Source: Gaiellasilicea sp035575835
GTDB lineage: Bacteria; Actinomycetota; Thermoleophilia; Gaiellales; Gaiellaceae
Direction of reading: 5' to 3'
DNA length: 10,118 bases
Assembly (NCBI GenBank): GCA_035575835.1
Contig: DATLXM010000089.1
Location: 1-10,118, forward strand
Of this stretch, positions 4,992 to 10,118 are shown piece after piece. Both the position numbers and the translations under genes were made by a program. The stretch's first letter is position 1; each line of letters begins with the position of its first letter. Below the pieces are notes generated by a model, which was not told the origin of the DNA, made no database searches, and worked only from the letters and a program-made list of their open reading frames with translations.

Positions 4992-6062
4992 GTGGCGGTG
5001 GTCAAGCCTTTTCGAGCCTTGCGGTACGACGTCGATGTCGCAGGGCCGCTGGAGACGCTCGTCGCCCCGCCCTACGACGTGATCTCACCCGAGCAGCGCG
5101 ACGAGCTCGCGGCCCGGAGCGAGCACAACGTCGTCCGGCTCACGCTTCCGGATTCCGAGGAGAAGGCTGCGCAGTTGCTCGAAGCCTGGCGCTCGGAGGG
5201 CGCGCTCGTGGCGGACGAGCCGACCGTCTGGCTCGTCTCCCAGGACTACGTCGGCCCAGACGGGGTCGCCCGCACGCGCAACGGGATCGTGGCCTCGCTC
5301 AAGGTCGAGCCCTACGCCACCGGCACGGTGCTCCCACACGAGCGCACGCACGCAGGCCCGAAGGAGGGACGGCTGCGCCTCCTGCGCGCGACCGGTGTCC
5401 AGCTCGAGCCGATCTTTCTCCTCTACGACGGCGCCGCCCCCGCCGACCCCCCACAGCGCGAGCCCGACCTCGAGGTCGAGGGCGCAAAGCTGTGGCGCGC
5501 CGAGGATCCGCAGGCGCTCGCTCGCGCGTTCGCCGACAAGCAACTCCTGATCGCCGACGGCCACCACCGCTACGAGACCGCGGTCGCCTACGCCGAGGAG
5601 GAGAGAACTCCCGCGAGCGCGCAGATGCTGGTCGTGCTCGTCTCGACCGAGGACGAGGGGCTGGAGATCTTCTCCACGCATCGCGTCTTCTCGACTCCGC
5701 GAGAGCTCGAGGGCGACCGGGAGACCGTCACCGACCCGGAGGCTGCGCTCGGCGGGCTCACCGGGGAGCGCCCTGCGGTGATCGAGGTCACGCGTGGCGG
5801 CGCTGCGATCGTCCGCGGCGAGGCCGGCACGCTCGACGTCCAGCTCGTCGACACTCTCGGGCACGACGGGATCGCCTACACCCCGGAGGCGGCCGAGGCG
5901 CTGCGGCGCGTCCACGCGGGCGAGGCCGAGGTCGCGTACCTGATGCGGCCGACGAGGATCGAGGACGTCTTCGCGTTCGCACGCCGCGGCGAGGTGCTGC
6001 CCCAGAAGACGACCTACTTCTTCCCCAAGCTGATCTCCGGCCTCCTCTTCCACCCGCTGTGA
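4992..6062 (+). CDS. DUF1015 family protein
   Basis: A conserved family without an established general function; I assign none. Family marks in the 356 residues are the N-terminal VKPFRALRYD (4-13), APPYDVISPEQRDELA (25-40), the HERTHAGPKEGRLRLLR segment (116-132), and IADGHHRYETAVAY (187-200), its best-conserved motif. The DGHHR motif resembles that of ParB/Srx-fold nucleotide-binding proteins, some of which phosphorylate small molecules, so a kinase or phosphotransferase role is conceivable but unproven. Another conserved stretch is DVQLVDTLGHDGIAYTP near 280-296, and the C-terminus ends in QKTTYFFPKLISGLLFHPL. The length is slightly below many relatives (about 400). GTG 4992 is the first start after the -10 box. 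The stop overlaps the phosphatase start (GTGA), so both proteins are made together. Confidence 0.9.
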   Translation: MAVVKPFRALRYDVDVAGPLETLVAPPYDVISPEQRDELAARSEHNVVRLTLPDSEEKAAQLLEAWRSEGALVADEPTVWLVSQDYVGPDGVARTRNGIVASLKVEPYATGTVLPHERTHAGPKEGRLRLLRATGVQLEPIFLLYDGAAPADPPQREPDLEVEGAKLWRAEDPQALARAFADKQLLIADGHHRYETAVAYAEEERTPASAQMLVVLVSTEDEGLEIFSTHRVFSTPRELEGDRETVTDPEAALGGLTGERPAVIEVTRGGAAIVRGEAGTLDVQLVDTLGHDGIAYTPEAAEALRRVHAGEAEVAYLMRPTRIEDVFAFARRGEVLPQKTTYFFPKLISGLLFHPL

Positions 6063-6859
6063 CGCCGTGGCTGGAGACGTGCCGAGCGGCAGCAGCGGAC
6101 ATCCGCGGGGTGCTCGCCGAGCTGCCCACGCGCGTCGAGCGCGAGCCGGTGACGAAGACCGGTGAGGGCGGCGACGAGACGACGGCTATCGACGCAGCCG
6201 CCGAGGCGGCGGTGATCGCGCGGCTCGAGCAACTCGACGAGAGCTTCACCGTCGTCTCCGAGGAGCTCGGTGAGCGCGCCTTCAACGGCGGCGGCACCAC
6301 GCGCGTCGTCGTCGACCCGATCGACGGCTCGCTGAACGCGAAGCGCGACATCCCGTTCTTCTCCCTTTCGGTCGCGGTCGCCGAGGGCGAGACGATGGGT
6401 GACGTCGTTTGGGGCTACGTCTACGACTTCGGCACCGGCGAGGAGTGGACTGCGACGCGCGGCGGCGGCGCCCAGCTGAACGGGCAGCCACTCGGCGGAG
6501 TCCTGCCCAAGGATCGGATCGAGATCCTCTCGTTCGAGGCGACCACGACCGCAGAGGTCGCGGACAAGGCCGCAGCGATGGCGGGCACGGCGACGCGCCT
6601 GAGGATCATGGGCTCGCTCTCGCTCTCGCTCTGCCACCTCGCGGCAGGCCGTGTGGACGGGGTCTGCTCGCTCAAGCCGGCGCGCTCGGTGGACATCGCT
6701 GCCGGCCAGCTGCTCGTCCGCGAGGTCGGCCTCGCGATCGACCTCTTCGAGGATCCGCCCTACGGGTCCGCGCCACTCGACCTGCTCGGGCGTTCACGCG
6801 TCGTCGCAGCGGGAACACCCGCGTTGTGCGCGGAGCTGGCGCGAGCACTGTCCGCCTAG
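6059..6859 (+). CDS. Inositol monophosphatase family phosphatase
   Basis: A Mg2+-dependent sugar- or inositol-phosphate phosphatase of the IMPase/FBPase superfamily, probably cytosolic. The metal site is intact: Glu68/Glu69 in VVSEELGE, Asp86-Pro-Ile-Asp89-Gly-Ser in DPIDGSLN, and Asp212 in ARSVDIAAG. The substrate is not fixed by sequence. The SLNAKRDIPFFSLSVA continuation, rather than GTxNF, recalls archaeal-type IMPase/fructose-bisphosphatases and nucleotide (PAP) phosphatase relatives. The length of 266 aa is normal for the family. The start is GTG 6059, chosen because it overlaps the DUF1015 stop as GTGA and gives a full N-terminal helix (WLETCRAAAADIRGVL). No Shine-Dalgarno is seen, so translation is probably by coupling. 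A 72-bp spacer after the TAG leads to the next promoter. The stop lies within a TAGGCT hexamer (6857-6862), possibly chance. Confidence 0.9.
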   Translation: MTPWLETCRAAAADIRGVLAELPTRVEREPVTKTGEGGDETTAIDAAAEAAVIARLEQLDESFTVVSEELGERAFNGGGTTRVVVDPIDGSLNAKRDIPFFSLSVAVAEGETMGDVVWGYVYDFGTGEEWTATRGGGAQLNGQPLGGVLPKDRIEILSFEATTTAEVADKAAAMAGTATRLRIMGSLSLSLCHLAAGRVDGVCSLKPARSVDIAAGQLLVREVGLAIDLFEDPPYGSAPLDLLGRSRVVAAGTPALCAELARALSA

Positions 6860-6909
6860 GCTCTCGGCTCGACGCCGCCGGAGGCGCAAGCGTGCCGCCG
6901 TCGAAAGGG

Positions 6910-6937
6910 TTGCGGACGTGAACCGGACGACTAGACT
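6910..6937 (+). promoter_or_regulatory. Promoter of the receiver-kinase-secreted protein operon
   Basis: TTGCGG (6910-6915), a 16-nt spacer and TAGACT (6932-6937) give the best -35/-10 pair in the window. Transcription would begin near 6944, leaving a leader of about 37 nt before GTG 6981. The rest of 6860-6980 shows only an imperfect inverted repeat and no gene. Confidence 0.55.
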
Positions 6938-6980
6938 CGGAACGAGAACTCCGTATCTGCCCCCGCCTCTCCAAGACCGG

Positions 6981-7370
6981 GTGGCCGAGCCAGAGCGACA
7001 GAGCGGCGACGCCGCAAGGAAGACCATTCTCGTCTGTGACGACGAGCCGACCCTTCGCGAGCTCGTGCGGGCCGTCCTTGGGCCGGGCTACCGGTTCATC
7101 GAGGCGGCCGACGGCGAGGAGGCGCTTGCGCTGGCCCGAGAGGTCCCCGTCGACCTGATGGTGCTCGACGTGATGCTGCCGAAGCTGAGCGGGATCGAGG
7201 TGCTCGCGGCTCTGCGTGCGGACGAGAGGCTGGGAGAGCTTCCGGTTGTGGTGATCACGGCCTGGAGCCACGCCGAGTTCGACGCGGTCGGCGCGGGCGC
7301 GGACGGCTTCGTCTCGAAGCCCTTCGAGCCGAGCGAGCTGAGCGGCCTGGTCGAGGAGCTCCTGGGATGA
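6981..7370 (+). CDS. Stand-alone response regulator receiver (CheY-like), 129 aa
   Basis: A cytosolic phosphoacceptor for a histidine kinase. The whole protein is one receiver domain: acidic pocket Asp20-Asp21 in LVCDDEP, phosphorylation site Asp63 in MVLDVMLPKLSG, Thr93 in VVITAWS and Lys113 in FVSKPFEPSEL. There is no DNA-binding or enzymatic output domain, so it must act by protein contacts or pass phosphate onward. GTG 6981 is chosen because it gives a short tail before the first strand (KTILVCDD) and lies downstream of the promoter. The open frame extends further upstream, but that part overlaps the promoter and the phosphatase gene and has no domain character. The ribosome site is weak. 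The stop overlaps the kinase start as ATGA, so the kinase is the likely partner. Confidence 0.88.
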   Translation: MAEPERQSGDAARKTILVCDDEPTLRELVRAVLGPGYRFIEAADGEEALALAREVPVDLMVLDVMLPKLSGIEVLAALRADERLGELPVVVITAWSHAEFDAVGAGADGFVSKPFEPSELSGLVEELLG

Positions 7371-8875
7371 CGCTCGCCGGCAGGATGGGAATCGCCAGCG
7401 CCGCGGTCGCAGTGCTCGTCGCGGCGGCGTTCGCGGCGCTCCTGCTCGCCGTGACCGCACAACGGCACGCGACCGATCGAGAGGTTCGCTCGAGGAACGT
7501 GACCACGGCGACCCTCCGGCTCGAGAAGCTCGTGGTCGATCTCGAGACGGGAATCCGGGGGCTAACCCTGACCGGCAACAGGCGTTTCCTCGACCCGTAC
7601 ACGGCCGCGCGCAGGCAGTTGCCGGCGCGGCTCGCTGCGCTGGAGCGGTTGGTCTCCGAGGATCCGGGACAACGCGAGCGGGCCCGCGACCTGGCGGCGA
7701 CGATCCGTTTCTACGTCGATGAATACGCGGCGCCGCTCGTGGTGATCCTCGGGGAGGCGCCTCAGATCGCCGACTCCACCGTCGTCTTCGAGGAGGGCAA
7801 GCGCCGGACCGACGAGATCAGGGCGCTCTTCCGGGAGTTCCTCGACGTCGAGAACCGGCTGACGCGCGAGGCGGCGGCGTCCGCGGAGAGCCGCACCGGC
7901 CGCGCCGTCGTCGTCGGGTGGGCCGGACTGGGTGCCTCGTCGGCTCTCCTCGTGCTCTTCGGGATCGTCCTCGCCCGCTCGATCGGGCAGCCGCTGCGCG
8001 GCGTCTCCGACGGCGCGCGACGCCTCGCGGACGGCGATCTCGCCCACCGCCTCCCGACCGGAGGCCCCGGCGAGGTCGGCGAGCTTCGGGCCTCGTTCAA
8101 CACGATGGCCGGCCGCCTCCAGGCGGGCCGCGAGGAGCTGCAGGAGCAGAACGACAGGTTGCGCGAGAGCGAGCGGCTGAAGACAGAGCTGATCTCGATC
8201 GTCTCCCACGAGCTCCGGACGCCGCTCGCGAGTGTTCTCGGATTCACCTCGCTGCTCCTCGACCGCGAATTCGACTCGGCGACCCGCCAGCACTACCTGG
8301 GAATCGTGGACACCCAGGCGCACCGGCTCGCGGCGCTGCTCGAGGACTTCCTCGATGTGCGACGGATCGAGGAAGAGGGTGTGCGGCTCGCGCCGGAGCC
8401 CGTCGATGTCGTCGCGCTCCTGCGCGAGCAATCGCAGCTGTTCGCGGCGCTGAGCCCGATCCACAGCATCGTCCTGAGTGTCCCGGAGCTGCCGTTGCCG
8501 GTGAGCGCTGACACGAACCGCCTCGCCCAGGTCTTCGGGAACCTGCTGTCGAACGCGATCAAGTACTCGCCGGACGGAGGTCTCGTCAACGTGGTCGCGG
8601 AGGCGAGTGCCGAAGGCGTCCGGCTCAGCGTCACGGACGAGGGGATCGGGATTCCTCCCGAGCAGCAGAGCCGGATCTTCATGAAGTTCTACCGCGGAGA
8701 CGCGAGCGCCACCGGGATCGCAGGTACGGGACTCGGTCTCGCGGTCTCGCGCGAGATCGTCGAGGCCCACGGCGGGCGCATCGGCTTCGAGAGCACGACC
8801 GGGCAGGGCTCGACGTTCTGGGTGGATCTCCCTGCAACCGGACCAACGAACGACTGGAAGGAGGAGCACGGATGA
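7367..8875 (+). CDS. Membrane sensor histidine kinase, CHASE3-HAMP-HisKA-HATPase
   Basis: A sensor that autophosphorylates on His and passes phosphate to the receiver encoded just upstream. Order over 502 residues: membrane helix 1 (about 8-30); an extracytoplasmic helical domain (about 33-178) of CHASE3 type, with LEKLVVDLETGIRGLTLTGNRRFLDPY; membrane helix 2 (about 179-203); HAMP (about 204-257, SIGQPLRGVSDGARRLADGDL); a short coiled coil; HisKA with His281 in SHELRTP; and the ATPase domain with N box NLLSNAIKYSPDGG (392-405), G1 DEGIGIP (424-430), F box IFMKFYRG and G2 GTGLGLAVS (453-461). All catalytic motifs are intact. GAGGAG lies 8 nt before ATG 7367. The signal is unknown. The stop overlaps the next gene as ATGA, tying the kinase to a secreted protein. 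Confidence 0.95.
   Translation: MTLAGRMGIASAAVAVLVAAAFAALLLAVTAQRHATDREVRSRNVTTATLRLEKLVVDLETGIRGLTLTGNRRFLDPYTAARRQLPARLAALERLVSEDPGQRERARDLAATIRFYVDEYAAPLVVILGEAPQIADSTVVFEEGKRRTDEIRALFREFLDVENRLTREAAASAESRTGRAVVVGWAGLGASSALLVLFGIVLARSIGQPLRGVSDGARRLADGDLAHRLPTGGPGEVGELRASFNTMAGRLQAGREELQEQNDRLRESERLKTELISIVSHELRTPLASVLGFTSLLLDREFDSATRQHYLGIVDTQAHRLAALLEDFLDVRRIEEEGVRLAPEPVDVVALLREQSQLFAALSPIHSIVLSVPELPLPVSADTNRLAQVFGNLLSNAIKYSPDGGLVNVVAEASAEGVRLSVTDEGIGIPPEQQSRIFMKFYRGDASATGIAGTGLGLAVSREIVEAHGGRIGFESTTGQGSTFWVDLPATGPTNDWKEEHG
8860..8864 (+). promoter_or_regulatory. Strong ribosome binding site of the secreted-protein gene
   Basis: GGAGG, within AAGGAGGAG (8858-8866), lies 7 nt before ATG 8872 and inside the kinase gene. 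It is the best Shine-Dalgarno in the window and suggests that the third protein is made in larger amounts than the kinase. Confidence 0.6.
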
Positions 8876-9339
8876 AACGAAGAATCGGAACAGTGTTGCT
8901 CGGTGTGCTCGTGGGCGGTCTGGCCCTTCTGCCCGGCGTCCGCGGATCCGAGGCGGCGACCGGACCGGCGACGATCCGGATCACGGACAGCCAGCTCAGC
9001 GTCGCCCGGATGGATATCGCGCCGCGGGGCACCTCGCCCGGAGACGTCGAGGTCGTGCGGCAGAAACTCTTCAACCGGAGGGTGACCACGACGGCGCTCG
9101 GGCGGGCGCAGCTGATCTGCACGTTCGTCGACGATCGGCGAGAACGCGTCTGCCAGGGCACCTACTTCCTGCCGCGCGGCACCATCGTCGTGGGCGGCTC
9201 GCTCCAGTATCGCCAGCTCTACGAGCTTGCGATCCTCGGCGGGACGGGCCTGTACGACAATGCCCGCGGGATGCTGACGGTGACCCGCACCGGTCGCACG
9301 CCGGTCCGGAACCTCGTCATCTTCAGACTCGCCGGCTGA
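8872..9339 (+). CDS. Secreted protein resembling the allene-oxide-cyclase/dirigent barrel family, 155 aa
   Basis: The first ~28 residues are a Sec-type signal peptide: basic MKRR, hydrophobic IGTVLLGVLVGGLALLPGV, then GSEA before ATG. There is no lipobox Cys, so the product should be free outside the membrane. The mature part is beta-rich. The segment CQGTYFLPRGTIVVGGSL, then YELAILGGTGLYDNARGMLTVTRTG (about 117-141), matches the G-G-T-G-x-[YF]-x-x-A-R-G signature of barrel proteins related to plant allene oxide cyclases and dirigent proteins. Bacterial members have no settled function. Cys83 and Cys94 could form a disulfide. The ATGA overlap with the kinase and the strong ribosome site show it belongs to the two-component operon. 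It might be a ligand-binding partner of the sensor domain or an effector. The family call rests on motif recall alone. Confidence 0.8.
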   Translation: MKRRIGTVLLGVLVGGLALLPGVRGSEAATGPATIRITDSQLSVARMDIAPRGTSPGDVEVVRQKLFNRRVTTTALGRAQLICTFVDDRRERVCQGTYFLPRGTIVVGGSLQYRQLYELAILGGTGLYDNARGMLTVTRTGRTPVRNLVIFRLAG

Positions 9340-9342
9340 GGC

Positions 9343-9348
9343 TACGCT
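9343..9348 (+). promoter_or_regulatory. Candidate -10 box (TACGCT) of mrp
   Basis: TACGCT follows the secreted-protein stop and is separated by exactly 6 nt from TTG 9355. No Shine-Dalgarno is present. The geometry implies a leaderless mrp transcript. No strong -35 is visible, so read-through from the signalling operon is an alternative. Confidence 0.45.
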
Positions 9349-9354
9349 GCCTGC

Positions 9355-10118
9355 TTGAGCATCGATCGCGAAGCTGTCCTCAAGGCCCTCGAGAACGTCA
9401 TCGATCCCGAGCTCCAACGGCCGGTGACCGAGCTCGAGATGGTCCGCGACATCACGATCGAAGGCCCGGACGTCTGGGTTACGATCGCCCTCACCGTGGC
9501 GGGGTGCCCGCTCCGCAACTCCTTCGAGGAGCAGGTCGCGGAGCACGTCGGGACGCTGCCGGGCGTCCGGCGCGTCGAGCTCCGCTTCGACGTGATGAGC
9601 CCGGACGAGAAGGCGGCGCTGACCTCGCGCCTGCGCGGCGGCCGCCCCGAGAAGTCGATCTCGCTCGACCCGCGCACCCGCGTGATCGCCGTCGCGAGCG
9701 GCAAGGGCGGCGTCGGCAAGTCGTCGCTGACGGTCAACCTCGCGACGGCGCTGGACGCGCTCGGCCGCTCGGTCGGGCTGATCGACGCGGACGTCTACGG
9801 GCACTCGATCCCGCACATGCTCGGCATCCACCAGCGTCCGATCGTCGTCGACCGGATGATCGTCCCGCCCGTACGCGGTCGGCTCAAGTTCATCTCGATC
9901 GGCAACTTTCTCGACGAGAACGGCCCGGTGATGTGGCGGGGCCCGATGCTCCACAAGGCGCTCGAGCAGTTTCTTTCCGACGTCCACTGGGGTGAGCTCG
10001 ACGTCGTCGTGATCGACATGCCACCGGGAACGGGTGACATGGCGATCTCGCTCGGCCAGCTGCTCCCGCGGGCCGAGGTGCTGCTCGTGACGACACCGCA
10101 GCCGCTGGCCCAGGAGGT
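9355..10118 (+). CDS. mrp: Mrp/ApbC-type Fe-S cluster carrier ATPase with N-terminal DUF59 (3' end outside window)
   Basis: A cytosolic P-loop ATPase that holds and delivers Fe-S clusters to target enzymes. The visible 254 codons start at TTG 9355, the only start between the in-frame stop at 9337-9339 and the conserved sequence. A DUF59/MIP18 domain spans about 3-80: VLKALENVIDPELQRPVTEL, the conserved Cys in VAGCPLRNSF, and VRRVELRFDVMSP. The deviant Walker A SGKGGVGKSS is at 115-124, followed by the switch I region IDADVYGHSIPHMLG and the switch II region VIDMPPGTGD. The C-terminal CxxC that binds the cluster lies beyond the window end, so it cannot be checked. The frame has no stop up to base 10118. 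It lies 15 bp after the secreted-protein gene but probably has its own promoter. Whether its targets are general or specific cannot be told here. Confidence 0.93.
   Translation, partial: MSIDREAVLKALENVIDPELQRPVTELEMVRDITIEGPDVWVTIALTVAGCPLRNSFEEQVAEHVGTLPGVRRVELRFDVMSPDEKAALTSRLRGGRPEKSISLDPRTRVIAVASGKGGVGKSSLTVNLATALDALGRSVGLIDADVYGHSIPHMLGIHQRPIVVDRMIVPPVRGRLKFISIGNFLDENGPVMWRGPMLHKALEQFLSDVHWGELDVVVIDMPPGTGDMAISLGQLLPRAEVLLVTTPQPLAQE

Noticed and set aside
4133..6058. A stop-free plus-strand frame of more than 1.9 kb running into the phosphatase gene
   Set aside because: It is antisense to the HD gene and out of frame with DUF1015, and its translation is Arg/Ala/Pro-rich without domain character. 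Long open frames of this kind are common at high GC. Only the part from GTG 6059 encodes a recognisable protein.
6613..6630. Three tandem copies of CTCGCT inside the phosphatase gene as a phase-variation tract
   Set aside because: A hexamer change would stay in frame and the tract is only three units. It encodes Leu-Ser repeats inside a conserved helix and looks incidental.
6869..6904. Inverted repeat TCGACG...CGTCGA after the phosphatase gene as a terminator
   Set aside because: The inner stem is interrupted by C-C mismatches and no T-run follows; support is too weak for a terminator call.
6979..7030. GGGTGGCCGAG, resembling the 5' end of a Ser/Leu tRNA
   Set aside because: No matching acceptor arm, anticodon stem or T-loop follows; the stretch encodes the N-terminus of the receiver.
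7562..9987. Two minus-strand frames of about 430 codons over the kinase and over the secreted protein and mrp
   Set aside because: They mirror well-supported plus-strand genes and contain no recognisable domain.

Overview
This is a high-GC bacterial chromosomal window with G/C-ending codons and frequent GTG/TTG starts. The gene families are ordinary ones: FtsH, methylmalonyl-CoA epimerase, a YchF relative, a DUF1015 protein, an inositol-monophosphatase-family phosphatase and Mrp. The base composition, TANNNT -10 boxes directly upstream of start codons, and the protein flavour suggest an actinobacterium, probably of the deep-branching Thermoleophilia (Gaiellales/Solirubrobacterales) type. That placement is inference; no rRNA or other taxonomic marker lies in the window. 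I see no tRNA, rRNA, insertion sequence, CRISPR array or phage gene, so this looks like core or near-core chromosome.

Layout. (1) 1-2884, plus strand: the 3' part of ftsH, then mce, a 75-aa unknown protein, an ECF-like sigma factor and a reduced YchF-like NTPase. From mce onward these are tightly packed, with an 8-bp overlap, a 21-bp gap and a 0-bp gap. (2) 2874-4883, minus strand: an HD/OB-fold YhaM-like nuclease followed 9 bp later by a ten-helix EamA transporter, then a palindrome-rich 132-bp spacer and a small HTH protein that runs convergently into the YchF-like gene. (3) 4884-4991: a divergent promoter region. (4) 4992-6859, plus strand: a DUF1015 protein and an IMPase-family phosphatase joined by a GTGA overlap. 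(5) 6910-9339, plus strand: a promoter, then a stand-alone receiver, a CHASE3-HAMP histidine kinase and a secreted protein resembling an allene-oxide-cyclase/dirigent barrel, all joined by ATGA overlaps. (6) 9355-end: the first 254 codons of an Mrp/ApbC Fe-S carrier ATPase with an N-terminal DUF59 domain, starting at TTG.

Regulation and teamwork. Genes that head a transcription unit (HD nuclease, DUF1015, mrp, perhaps mce) have a TANNNT hexamer 6-9 nt before the start codon and no Shine-Dalgarno, as expected for leaderless mRNAs. Most internal cistrons have strong GGAGG-type sites. The most interesting unit is the receiver-kinase-secreted barrel operon, because its third gene is an exported protein of a family not usually tied to two-component signalling. 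Next are the sigma factor/YchF-like pair with no visible anti-sigma factor, and the palindrome cluster upstream of the small HTH gene. I did not find a clear new defence or mobile system.
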